NCBI GenBank assembly: GCA_016648135.1
Contig: JADDOH010023694.1
Location: forward strand, 1 to 64,000
Direction: 5' to 3'
Length of the DNA stretch: 64,000 bases
Source of the DNA: Agrypnia vestita
Lineage: Eukaryota; Arthropoda; Insecta; Trichoptera; Phryganeidae
Below the pieces are notes generated by a model. The model was not told the origin of the DNA. It ran no database searches and was given only the letters and a program-made list of their open reading frames with translations. How positions within the stretch are numbered: position 1 is the first letter of the stretch; the number at the start of each line of letters is the position of its first letter. Of the stretch, positions 25,749 through 36,200 are shown piece after piece. Both the position numbers and the translations under genes were made by a program.

Positions 25749-27056
25749 ATGGCAAGCATGGAGGAATTTTCGGATGCGGAATGCGATATGATTATGAAGA
25801 TGCTGAAAGAACTGGAACGGAAACGCCAAGAAGACAAGGAAGAACAGGAGCGGAAACAGGAACAAAGGCGTTTAGAGGATGAGCAAAGGCGTCTAGAGGA
25901 TGAGCAAAGGCGTCTAGAGGATGAGCGGAAACAGGAACAAAGGCGTTTAGAGGAAGAACACAGACGTCAGAAAGAGGAAGAGCGCAGGCGTCAGAAAGAG
26001 ATAGAAGATGAGCGCAGGTATCAAAAAGAGAAAGAGGAGGAAAAACGCAGGCATCAAAAATTTATGGAAAAAATCGAATGGTTGTTGGACGACAAACTGG
26101 GTTGCGACAAGGTGTTGGACAGGATTGGAATAAAAAACAAGGAAGTGGAGACTACAAAAATGGACGTCGAGAACCTTCGAGAAAATATAAAACTAGACGT
26201 CAATAATCTTCAAGAAGATGCCGAAAAGACACAACAAGACGTTGAGAAACTTCGAGAGGACATAAAACAAGATGTCAAGGATCTTCAACGAGACATAAAA
26301 CGTGACTCTGAAAAGACACAACATGAAATCGAGAAACTTCGGGACCAAGTAAGAAATTGCCAGAAGGTTCAAGTAGAGAATGCAACGGGGTCGACAGGGA
26401 AAAAGTATTTTACCTTCGACGAACGATGTTTACAGGATAGCAACCACAGGCAGTACGAGGACCAGGTGGCGATGGAAAATGCGGCCGAGGACCAGGTGAC
26501 GATAGAAAATGCGGCCGAGGACCAGGTGGCGATGGAAAATGCGACCGAGGACCAGGTGACAATGGAAAATGCGGCTGAAGACCAGGTGACGATGGAAAAT
26601 GTGGCCGAGGACCGGTTTGCGATGGACCTCAGCAATACTGTGTTCGCCGAGCAGCGCAAGTTCACCGATCTCAAGATACAGGAGGACATGGAGCTCTGGC
26701 CCCTCTGCTTGGTCACCGTGGAGGAGAAGCCCATGGTGCAAGTAGGGTACAAAGGGGAGAACAAGAAACTCTCTCCCGAAGAAATTAGTCCTATGGTGGA
26801 CGAGATGGAACAGACGACCAAAGCATACGTGGACCAGAGTATGAAGTATTACTTCAGTGACTCTCAGCGACAAGCTACCAGGAATGTGGTCAGGATAGTC
26901 AAGCTCAACGTGCTGCAGATCATCAATGAGCTCACTGTGGTTGCACGGGCTTACGGGTTCAACACAAATTCAAAGGGCAAGCATAGCGTGCTCGTATTTG
27001 ACCCAGGTGGATGGAACTTCCAAGTATCGATCTGGAGTGCTAATCGTTTTTGCTGA
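25749..27056 (+). CDS. Coiled-coil Gag-like protein fused to an Hsp70 fragment
   Basis: The first ATG gives 435 residues. Residues 1-120 are an acidic start and then a Glu/Arg/Gln-rich coiled coil with repeated RRLEDEQ units. Residues 135-205 hold heptad-like V-x-x-L-R-E-D-I-K repeats. Residues 237-291 are six tandem ten-residue repeats of the E-D-Q-V-A-M-E-N-A-A type. From about residue 292 the sequence follows the ATPase domain of cytosolic Hsp70/Hsc70: K-I-Q-E-D-M, W-P, E-E-I-S, D-S-Q-R-Q-A-T, L-N-V-L-Q-I-I-N-E, and a degraded phosphate-binding loop D-P-G-G-W-N-F where Hsp70 has D-L-G-G-G-T-F. The fragment cannot be a working chaperone. The coiled-coil half resembles the N-terminal region of insect Gag proteins, but no capsid or zinc-knuckle motif is visible. 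An open frame alone does not prove a functional protein. Confidence 0.75.
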   Translation: MASMEEFSDAECDMIMKMLKELERKRQEDKEEQERKQEQRRLEDEQRRLEDEQRRLEDERKQEQRRLEEEHRRQKEEERRRQKEIEDERRYQKEKEEEKRRHQKFMEKIEWLLDDKLGCDKVLDRIGIKNKEVETTKMDVENLRENIKLDVNNLQEDAEKTQQDVEKLREDIKQDVKDLQRDIKRDSEKTQHEIEKLRDQVRNCQKVQVENATGSTGKKYFTFDERCLQDSNHRQYEDQVAMENAAEDQVTIENAAEDQVAMENATEDQVTMENAAEDQVTMENVAEDRFAMDLSNTVFAEQRKFTDLKIQEDMELWPLCLVTVEEKPMVQVGYKGENKKLSPEEISPMVDEMEQTTKAYVDQSMKYYFSDSQRQATRNVVRIVKLNVLQIINELTVVARAYGFNTNSKGKHSVLVFDPGGWNFQVSIWSANRFC

Positions 27057-27076
27057 GGATTTTAAAAAAAAATTTC

Positions 27077-27142
27077 GAGGAAGCAGAGAGGTTCTGTGCA
27101 ACAAAGAAGCGAATTGAGGCACGTGATAAGCTGAAAAGATAA
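27077..27142 (+). pseudogene. Second, out-of-frame Hsp70 piece
   Basis: Just past the stop, a different frame reads E-E-A-E-R-F-C-A-T-K-K-R-I-E-A-R-D. It resembles the E-A-E-K...R-I-x-A-K/R-N segment in the C-terminal third of Hsp70. Its order after the ATPase fragment suggests a captured cDNA with an internal deletion and a frameshift. It is short and therefore less certain. Confidence 0.4.
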
Positions 27143-27277
27143 TGAATCGATGATGATTGAGATAGATGTGAGAACCACGCGCTCATGTATCGGAGTGTGG
27201 CAGCATGGGAATTCGGAGATCTCATGGGGACAACAATGATCCTGTTCAGGATGAACAGTATCGAGAGAGGGAAGCTG

Positions 27278-27603
27278 TGTAACAAGCTGTTCATTGACAT
27301 TTGACAGCCGAAGCAAGCGCGGGCGCATGCTATAGAGAAGTGGCGCATGCGCAGAACGGTGGGCCAGTATGCCCAATCGTTGAAATAAGCGAAGATTAAA
27401 TAAATAGCGAAGATTTTGGAAGGGTTCTTACCCAAGTAGCGAAACAAAAGCGGAATGGTTCTTTTGTGTTTGAATATAAAAATAGAGTTAGTATTGCGTT
27501 GCGAGTGAATATAAAATGTGAGATAAAATGTTAAAGCGAGAATAAAGATTTATTTTACGAGTTGTGCCATTTTATTTTTCGAGCAAGCCACGTCACGTAA
27601 ACA
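27278..27603 (+). mobile_element. 3' long terminal repeat
   Basis: A 326-bp partner of 25353-25680. It differs by scattered substitutions, a few-base insertion (CGGAATGG) and an end CACGTCACGTAAACA where the 5' copy reads CACGTAACA, so the insertion is not brand new. Confidence 0.85.
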
Positions 27604-27663
27604 ATATGTTAAAATTTTACAACATGTATCCAATTTGTAATATTTTTTTTTAAGAAAGCAACA

Positions 27664-27848
27664 TATTCTATCTTCAATCAATAATTGAGCAACAGAACGT
27701 AAGCTCTATTTTGTTTTGTTTGCAGATAATACTGATACATTCTTCTGTCACAGGTGGGACAAAAAAAAAACAACCATTTAATTATAAGAAATGTTTATCA
27801 AAAGCATTTCGTTTCGTCTGTTGCTCAATTATTGATTGAAGATAGAAT
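27664..27848. repeat. Internal stem-loop of the TTAA element
   Basis: A 32-bp arm at 27664-27695 is the exact complement of 27817-27848 by eye. The arms contain CTTCAATCAATAATTGAGC and its complement, with a loop of about 120 bp. The ORF spanning the right arm (27754-28035) has no recognised domain. Confidence 0.7.
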
Positions 27849-28399
27849 AAATTGCATTCTTCAAGAAGAAATATGTATTACAAATTGCATATATGTTTTA
27901 ACATATTATGACAATTTACTAGAAAAATGTCCGACCCATGACGATGGAAAGCCTCATTTGAATCACTTGGCTGTCTTAGTCAGTCATATTCAAAGGGCTA
28001 ACTTTCAATACTCCAAGTTGTTAAGCGTTGAGTGATTCTAGTTCAATTAACTATCGGCCTAGGCATCCATTTGGATGTCGGCGTTTAATGAATGGCCTAG
28101 GCGTCCAATTACCTGGCTAATTTAACCAGATACACTATGGACTGCGTCATATACACAACGGAGCGCGTCCTTAATGCATGACTTGGGCACGGAACAGGTT
28201 AATACAATGGCGGGTTTATTATCAGTTGGCAATTTCTTCTAACAACCACACAATTTAGTAGAACAACCGAAACATATTTCTAGTATACAATTATAGTGAC
28301 AAAACTAGCTCCATGATAAAGAGACAAGTAGGAGATGGAGGGGCACAAGGAAGGGTAAACTAGGCTTTAGGAATAGTAAAATTGCTCTGCGCATAGTTG

Positions 28400-29090
28400 A
28401 TTCCACAGCCTAGCCTACTGCATTTCAAATGAGGTGCTTAGTTATTACGAATGGGGATGGATAGTGAAATACTATCAGCTGAACGGAGTGGAAGGCAGAA
28501 TTAGATAGAAAGTTGAGTTAAGATTTCAGGTACTGAAGTGAGTGAGTATTGAAAAAGACATTATAGGTAAAGATAAAACATGGATGTTGTGGTGTTGTCG
28601 GGTTTTAGACCGATGGATAAAAATACGGAAAGATGAGATGTGATTAGATTTTTTAAAGTTGAAGATGAAATGGATTTTGAAGGCGTTCTAGTTTGTTTAT
28701 GATACTCTACATTCAGATAATACACATCAACTTAATCAAGAAGGGATAGCGTAATTATTTTACAGTGTATTGGAAGAAAGTTCTTAAGTCTACTCAGGGA
28801 TGAATATTGTAAATTTTTTACGTCACACGTTCATGCTGTGAAAGATCTGCATCAATTAGGACACTTAGATTTTTCACAACTTTAGCATAGGGTATGCATT
28901 GATTGTTGATATCAGTCACAAGCTAATAATAAACTATAATTGTCAGGGATTTAGATAGATTCACAAGAAGACTTTTATGTAGACCACTTTGTGATAAAAC
29001 TGAGAGCATCATTCATTGTTTGAACAGCATTGAGAGAGTCTTTTAAGGTGAAGTGTATATAAATAAAGCTTAAGGTCATATAAGGTCATA
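28400..29090 (-). pseudogene. LINE reverse transcriptase relic, antisense
   Basis: Minus-strand frames show, in order, blocks typical of the thumb and C-terminal part of Jockey/CR1-like reverse transcriptases: L-K-D-S-L-N-A-V-Q-T-M-N-D-A-L, W-S-T, K-S-L-T-I-I-V, V-K-N-L-S-V-L-I-D-A-D-L-S, then Y-S-S-L-S-R-L-K and L-P-I-H-C-K. Stops and frame changes are frequent. The catalytic YADD segment is not present. Confidence 0.6.
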
Positions 29091-29091
29091 G

Positions 29092-29805
29092 CTAAGCACT
29101 TTAAATTATAATTGTGAACTTAACACAATAAAACAAATAGCTAAAAATAATGGTTATAATGATAAAATGATAGATAAAATGCTAAAAAACAAAATAAAAA
29201 AGAACTTAACAAAGAAACACATATACTCAGCATGCAATAATAATGAAATCAAAAATAAATCTTGGCGAAAAATTCTATATACAGGGTCGCCAACCCAGAA
29301 AATCTCCCGCATCTTACCTTCCCATATACAACCCGCATATTACACCAACAACAATTTAGGAAAAATTTTAGATAACTCAAAATCAAAAATAAACTTTTTA
29401 GAAAAAAGCGGAGTATATGAAATCACATGTGGTGACTGCAATATGAAATACATCGGTCAAACCGCGAGAAATCTTAAAATTAGAATAAAAGAACACCGTC
29501 GCGGTCTTGTTAGTAATTATTTTTCAGAATTTGCTAACCACATTATTAACACCAATCATTCTTTCCATTCCCATACACTTAAACTATTACACCCTGTTAA
29601 ATATAAAGGCCAAATAATGAACAATCTCGAAAATTTAGAAATACAAAAAAATTTAAATTCTAATAAAACTCTAATCAATAACATAATATTTCAAAATTCT
29701 TCACCGCTCCTTACTTTATTCCCGTTAACTCAAACCCAACCCACAGCTAACCCCCTCCCCCCAAACATAACTCCACCCACCCCTATCAGTATCTTAGATA
29801 ATTAA
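29092..29805 (+). pseudogene. GIY-YIG endonuclease end of a Penelope-like ORF
   Basis: The frame is open from 29092, before its first ATG at 29167, as expected for a truncated longer ORF. Key features: linker block I-K-Q-I-A-K-N-N-G-Y-N, then G-V-Y-E-I-T-C-x-D-C-x-x-x-Y-I-G-Q-T and R-x-x-x-L-K-I-R-I-K-E-H-R, the GIY-YIG core with the paired cysteines characteristic of Penelope-like endonucleases. The remainder, to 29805, is Asn/Pro-rich. In complete elements this nuclease nicks target DNA for priming. The reverse transcriptase is missing, so the copy is dead despite an unbroken endonuclease frame. Confidence 0.85.
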
Positions 29806-29910
29806 TTTTACTCTTATGCTTCAGTTTAAATCATCACCCGTTGATGACACATCGGTAGTTGTCGAAACTAGTTGTGTAATCATCTTAAACTCATTAGTGG
29901 TCTTAGACAA
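29092..29910 (+). mobile_element. 5'-truncated Penelope-like element
   Basis: The fragment starts inside the reverse transcriptase-endonuclease linker, directly after the antisense LINE relic, and continues through a GIY-YIG endonuclease and a 3' tail. The tail (29835-29880) has TTGATGA, GTCGAAAC and ACTAGTTG in the order of a hammerhead motif, but the first box base is T rather than C and stem II pairs poorly. Penelope-like elements are known to carry hammerhead motifs, so this looks like a decayed one. Confidence 0.75.
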
Positions 29911-29918
29911 GTAATCTA

Positions 29919-29924
29919 TTTATT
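29919..29924 (-). terminator. Polyadenylation signal candidate of the CCDC112-like gene
   Basis: The minus strand reads AATAAA about 80 bases after the stop codon of the CCDC112-like gene. It lies at the edge of the Penelope-like fragment, so the two converge tail to tail. Confidence 0.5.
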
Positions 29925-30003
29925 TATATATAATTATAATGTCATTCCACAAAGTTAACGCCAATTCAATAAATAATATACCTATATAAAGTCAAAATCA
30001 AAC

Positions 30004-30265
30004 TTACAGTTTTGGTAAAAAGTCTACGCCTTCAGCACTTCTGGGTCTGATTGGGAAGTTCATTGAATCCACAGACAAACTTTTTTTAATCCTGCGACAC
30101 CATTGCTCTGTTGGTTTATCATATTGTCTCATATTGTTGGTTATATCGCAACAACAATTTCTTTTGATTACTGTTTTACGATTTTCAAGAAAATCACAAG
30201 AATTTGTTTTTCGGAGTTTGTTAATGTTTGATTTACGGTTATTCACAATTAATTTATCACGATTT
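30004..30265 (-). CDS. CCDC112: CCDC112-like exon 8 (terminal)
   Basis: Acceptor GTTTTCGACAG precedes the exon. It completes an Arg codon split 2+1 with exon 7. It encodes a basic segment and the conserved C-terminal P-T-E-Q-W-C-R-R block, ending D-F-L-P-K-L. Confidence 0.8.
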
Positions 30266-33200
30266 CTGTCGAAAACAATTAATAAATAATACAATAACAA
30301 AAAATAATATTGTTAATTTTAAAGTAAGTAATTAAAAGTAATTTAATTTTCACACGAAGCAAACACATTGTGGTGAGACATAATATCTTTAAATAAAATA
30401 ACTTTTTGTTTTACACCACTTTATTGAGTTTAAACCAACTAGTTTCGACTCACAACTGAGTCTTCATCAGGGTTCAGATATTAACTTACAGTTACAAATA
30501 TTAACTTACGTTTAGATATTAACACTTAATATTTGAACCCTGATGAAGACTCAGTTGTGAGTCGAAACTAGTTGGTTTAAACTCAATAAAGTGGTGTAAA
30601 ACAAAAAGTTATTTTACTTAAAGAAATTATATTTTTACAAATACAAGATAGTGATACAGTAAAACCCAAGTAATTTGAAATTCGCCATAATTCGAAATTT
30701 TAAAAACCCACAAGTCGAAATGTGAATTTCATAGTAGATTAACCTCGATAATTCTAAAACCCTGCTAATTCGTAAAACAAAATTTTTAGCCCCTTGCGCC
30801 TTAAATCAATACATTTTATTTCACATAATTCGAAATTCTTTGAAATTTGACAAAATTGAAAAAATATTTAGTTTTTTCGCACAAGAAATATGTCAATATC
30901 AGATACTTTATTTAATAGATAATAGAAATGTTGCAAATCTAAATATTAGCATAATAAATATTGTGTTTTCAAAATGATTTTCTGAAATATCAAAATATAA
31001 AAGTTTTACAAAATTAATGGCTTTTTTCACGGTTTTTATGATTTTCGGCGAATTTGGCGATCGCATCACGATTTTTTTCCTGTGCATGCTTTCATCACTT
31101 GGCTGCCTTGTGCCTTGATATGCGCAGACAGGTTTAGTTTGCAGCGTTTGCGCTGTTTCCTCATACCTGAACGCATTTAAAATTGTTTTCATGTTTTTAT
31201 ATTTGTCTTTAGTTCAATTTTTTCCTGATAACTGAGTTTGTGTTGTTAAAATGTTTTAATTTTCTTTGTAATATGTTCTTACAGACTTATCTTACTTTAT
31301 TACATATTTATTGACAAATTGTATTCTGGTCAGTACCCGGCAATCATGTTGAAAATCGGGGTCAGCTGGATAGAAGACAAATTTTGGGTCTTGTTGGGGG
31401 TTGGGCATCGTTTAGGACGCGTGATTGGTTGATCAGTTGACCCTTGCCCCCCGCACCGCTTTCTCTTGTTTACATTACCGTGCAATAAAAATAACTCACT
31501 TGTTACTCGTTGATTTCTGTTACTTGTGTTAGTGATTGGTTAATTCTTTGGTTTTCATTGTTTTGTTGATCGTTTTGTTATATGTTTAATTGTTTGTTTT
31601 TGTTGTAATTTTATGTGTCACAATGCCCAATTCAACATTAAGAAAATGAGCCAGGAGGTTGTTGATGTGTACTGTTATCTAAAAAATGAGTCAAGTAGTG
31701 AGACAGAAACTCGCAAAAGCATGCAGAAGCAAAGAAAATTTCAAAAAGTACTGTCCGGCGCATAATTAAGGAATTTAAAAACTCCGACTTGCTTTACATT
31801 CTTAGGATATCAGGTGTCCTAAGTACGTAAAGAACGTCCATAAAAAAGGAATGGGAAAGAAAAAGGTGACACAACTAGATTCATTTGATCACACCGTAAT
31901 AAAAAGGTGAGTACACAACTACCACATTACAAATAAAGAACTCCCAACTGTGGAAAAACAGAAAAAATTGAAAGAAGACACTAATTTTAACGGATCGGAG
32001 CGGAGTTTAAGACGAATTTTGAAGAAACTTGGATTCCGGTGGAAAATAACAGAAAACTATCAATTGAAAAGACCAATATTCAGTTATGTATTAAGAATAG
32101 AATATCTCCAACAGCTTATTAAATACAGAGAAGAAGGTAGACCGATCATATACACTGATGAGTCGTACATGGACTCATCTCATTCCAGTCCCTCTTGGGG
32201 AGATAATCCACTAAAGGTTTGAGGAGACTCATATCCAAAGATCAACGACTAGTAATTGTGCAAGCGGGATCTGATGCTGGATTATTTCCAAATGCCCTTC
32301 TTGTATTTAAAACAGGCATTAAACCGGAGATTACCATGATAATATGAATTTTAGCAATTACAAAAAATGGCTGCGTTCCCAATTGCTACCAAATTGCGTG
32401 CTAGTTGTGGACAATGCATCATACCACAATAAGCAGTACGATCCTGCCCCAACTGCGAATGTGAAGAAAGTTGACATGCAGAAGTGGCTAAAAGATAAAG
32501 GCATCCAAGTTGAAGAGAATTTGTTAAAACCCCAGCTGCATAAATTAATAAAACAATACAAAGACCAATACAAGACTTTCAATATTGATAAAATAATGAT
32601 TGAAAACAATCATTCTGTACTACGTTTACCACACTACCACCCGGATCTCAACCCAATTGAGATGGCATGGGCAGTCATTGAAAGCTACGTTCGTAGCAAA
32701 AATGTTAGTTGGAATATTACCAAAGTTAAAGAACTTGCAGTTGAAAAGATGGCAGCAATGGGCGCAAGTGAATTGGGAAAAATTATGCGAAAATGTGAAA
32801 AAGATTGAAGAGGAGTATGTAAAATGTGATCATATTGTAGATTTTGTTACCAAAGAATTTATTATTTGTGCTGATGATGATAGTGACTCAGATGATGATG
32901 AAGACCACGATTATGACAATGATTATTATTATGATGAAGATTGTGATGATAATAATAATCAACCAACACCAAGCACCACCTCGGCTTTTCTTGGTATCAG
33001 TCTGATGGAAGGAATATTTTACTCCAAGACTGAAATGTGTATATATTTTGTTAATTAAAATGACATATTTTTTTATGAGAGATTGGTTGGACGGCAGACT
33101 TGATTGATTGATTGACCGATCGTTGAACAATTATTAGTTACTCTATTTTAACTATGCCGATAGAATAAATATAAGTTCTTCAAATCAATTATTCTTCTAT

Positions 33201-36200
33201 TCTATACTCTTCTCTATGAAGATTAAAAAAGCCAAAATAATAAATCAATTAGAAAGACATACAGAAAAATAAAATACACGAAAAAATATTTGGCTGCTAA
33301 ATATTTTTTTGTGGATTTGATTTTTCTGTACGAAAGACATACAGAAAAATAAAATACACGAAAAAATATTTGGCTGCTAAATATTTTTTTGTGGATTTGA
33401 TTTTTCTGTACGTCTTTCTAATTGATTAATTAATTTGGTTTTAAATTTCACAGAACTTTGTTCTGAAAAAAATGCAACTTCACAATAATAATGTGTTTTT
33501 GAATATGATATTGAAAAAGCCTTTCATAAATACAAATATAACTAAAAAAAAATTGATTACAGCCATCCTGATGTGACGAACTGGAAAAAACAGATTTTTT
33601 CGCAAGTGAGAACAGCAAATATGTCAATATGTACTTTAGCATTAGAAATGTCGCGATCTTTGCATTAACATAATGAATATTACGTTTTCGAAAAGATTTC
33701 TTTAAATACATGCATGAGTTTAACAAAATTAATGTTTTTTTACGATTTTTGACAAATTTCACATTGCGATTTTCTTTTTTGTACGATAAATTTCGAATTA
33801 ACGGGTTCTGCATAATTCGAAATGTTTTTTGAGTCCCTTGAATTTCGAATTAAAGAAGTTCTACTGTATTACCTGAATTCTTTAATTTTTCTGTTGGCTT
33901 CAGATGCTTTTCTTTCTCTTTCTTTTATACAATCATCCTTCTCTTTTGAGAGTTTGTTTTCTAATTCAATTTTTTTAGCCTCCGACCATTTCAGGATTGC
34001 TTCTTTGTCTATTTGTCTGTCTGATTCTTTGACAGATAAGGTTTTCCTTTGATTCAGAGCATAATTCACCTTTGGAAAAAAATACAGCTTTTCAAATAAA
34101 TCTAGATAAGATTGAAATTTAAAATAGAAAAATGATTTATTTTAGAAGGTACTTCTTCTTTTAGTTTGTATGTTATTTTCTGTGTACAATAGTTATTGTT
34201 GGCATCTAACCAACCTTATTTCCTACCACTTCAACCATATTCTATTCTTCTACTCTAATTCTAAAAATACCTACTATGTATAAAACAGTAACTTACTTCC
34301 TCATCTTCAACGAGTTTTTTCTCATATTCTTTATTTTTTTTCCATATTTCTAACATAATTTTTGAGCTGTTTGGTTCGGTATTTTTTACATTTGAGACTT
34401 TCACATTTTCTTCAGAATCCCTTAAAAATTTTTTATGATATTGATGGGCATCGCGTAGAGCCTTCCACACTTGAAGGGATTTAGTTTGCATTTCTTTTAA
34501 ATATCTATATTCCATGAACCAATTGTTGTGTGCGACTATTTCTTCATTTGACATACCTGTTAATAAAAATAAATTAACTTGCACAATGGAGATTCGTAAC
34601 ATGCAAAACATTATTAACGTTTTAGCAATTATTGTTCAATCAAAATAGGCCAGAAATTCACAGAATATAACCGCGTGGAAGAGATTCTTGAATATTATAT
34701 TATTCAGATTATGAAAATTATATTTTGAAAAATACATAATTGTACCCATTGTGAATATTAGTGTTCTCCTCTTCTGGAACTCCATTATTTTTAATGCGAC
34801 CCATCAAATTGTAAAATAAGCAAAAGTTATTTTAATTTTTTTTGCAATAGTAATAGTATGTGTAAAGTATTAGCTCGCTACATATTTGAATTAAGTCTAA
34901 CCTGGTAATAATTTTTGCACTGCATCAACAAGCTTTAAAGTACTTGTGTTACTTAATGTCTTATTTTTATTTCTTGTAATATTGTATTTAAGCCAGCACT
35001 TCAGGAAAGCATTATGTTCTACCTCACCCCATCCTCCGGTGTGTCCTCCAGTCTTTTGCAAAAGGTTTTGAAATCTCTGTACATCCTGCCAAAATATTTT
35101 GTTACACATATAGAAGTCTCGTTTGTCTGGGATATTATAATTATATATAATATCTCCGCTTACATTAATAATGAGTACTGAATCTAAATATGCACAAATA
35201 ATAATTTATATACCAGAAATCCCAGTTGATAACATGTTCGCCATTTTGCCAGTTTTATTATGTGTTTCATATTATCAATTTTGCCAGATTCATTTTCTAA
35301 TATGTACTTAAAAATATTTTTTATATTTTAATAAAATGATATTAAAAAATTCAGAATTTTCAACTTTCCCAGTTAATGTTTACTGTATTTATAATTAGGA
35401 AAGCTAATGTATTGTAAATTAGAATAAAGTATGTATTGAAATGAAGATCAAATTTTTCTTAGTCACTTGAATTTTAAAATGAACGGCGATTTGAATATTT
35501 GGAATTTTTCTTTTTGGCCTTTGAATTTAAAATTAAAAGGGTTTCTTATATGTACTGATTGCATTCCATTAGTAAAACCACCCGAAGTAACACAGTTAAA
35601 CATATATTGTAATTGATTTCATTTAAATTTCCCACATATTCTATTTTCATCATATTCATATATTCTCCACAAAGAGTATTGTAGACTGATTGGTATATAC
35701 ATATACAGGAATCATTGGAAATTACCTTATTCTCGGTGTTTGAAGAATTTCTTATCATTTTAACTGGACTGGGGTGTAACTTAGTACAGGTTTTTGTTGG
35801 ATACAAATTATCTTCATCATTATTTATCATCTTCTCTGCAATTTTTATCTTAAATTTTTGTAGAAAAAACAAAAAAATTTCATCAAAATTTATTCATCAA
35901 AGATACTACGAACACATATTTAGTTATACATAAATGTTTGGTGAAAGCTGGATATTCAGACAACACAGCAATGTTATAACTAGAGCTTGACCAACATAAA
36001 TTGGCTTGCGGCGACTTTGGAACTTAAACCCGCCCCACCCGCACCCGGCAGTAGCCCCTCGCCCTGTCATTCAGTTCAATCTCGTATTTGCGCGTGAGCT
36101 GTGAAATCTTGATTTCCAATATACACTGAATTATTATGTTCAAAACATCTTAAACAGTCTGGGGTGGTGCAAGAACAATTGCCCATGAAGTATCAAAGTT

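Larger units (their letters stand above)
25353..27603 (+). mobile_element. Short LTR retrotransposon carrying an Hsp70 fragment
   Basis: Two LTRs flank one ORF, and the whole 2251-bp unit sits between ATAT duplications (25349-25352 and 27604-27607). A purine-rich GAGAGAGGGAAG precedes the 3' LTR. There is no protease, reverse transcriptase, RNase H or integrase, so it must depend on a related autonomous element. It lies inside the TTAA element, giving a clear order of insertion. The family (Gypsy or other) cannot be fixed without pol. Confidence 0.85.
25005..28198. mobile_element. TTAA-flanked DNA transposon with imperfect TIRs, interrupted
   Basis: TTAA occurs at both edges (25001-25004 and 28199-28202). 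The outermost bases CCTGTTCCG are inverted at the two ends, and similarity continues for about 120-150 bp with gaps, including GGACGCCTAGGC and TTCATTAAACGCCG. A TTAA target and C-rich termini fit piggyBac-type elements. No piggyBac transposase is seen, so it would be non-autonomous. A 2.25-kb LTR element interrupts it; without that insert it would be about 0.9 kb. Confidence 0.65.
30395..30617. mobile_element. Palindromic hammerhead repeat of the Penelope type
   Basis: About 220 bp in the last CCDC112-like intron folds back: ACACCACTTTATTGAGTTTA on the left is matched in reverse complement on the right, and both arms contain a hammerhead core. The spacer (about 30480-30530) is AT-rich. The GTCGAAACTAGTTG block is shared with the tail of the nearby Penelope-like element (29861-29874), so this is probably an inverted dimer of a Penelope-type terminal repeat. 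Confidence 0.7.
30657..33866 (+). mobile_element. DD82E-type Tc1/mariner-superfamily element
   Basis: A 3.2-kb element with inverted ends (CAGTAAAACCCAAG on the left, complement of CAGTAGAACTTCTT on the right, both continuing TAATT-GAAATTC) flanked by TA (30655-30656 and 33867-33868). It lies in the last CCDC112-like intron and carries a broken transposase gene on the plus strand, antisense to the host gene. About 200 bp near the left end (30870-31075) recurs as a direct, diverged copy near the right end (33600-33785). Confidence 0.8.

Noticed and set aside
26369..26873. Two minus-strand ORFs of about 150 codons
   Set aside because: They are antisense shadows of the Gag/Hsp70 ORF, created by its 30-bp repeats lacking antisense stops.
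25005..28198. An endogenous virus in place of a retrotransposon
   Set aside because: No envelope, polymerase or capsid motifs are present; paired LTRs with one Gag-like ORF fit a non-autonomous LTR element better.
32358..33130. Minus-strand ORFs across the DD82E transposase
   Set aside because: Antisense to clear transposase motifs; the hydrophobic Ile/Val run is the complement of the acidic tail.
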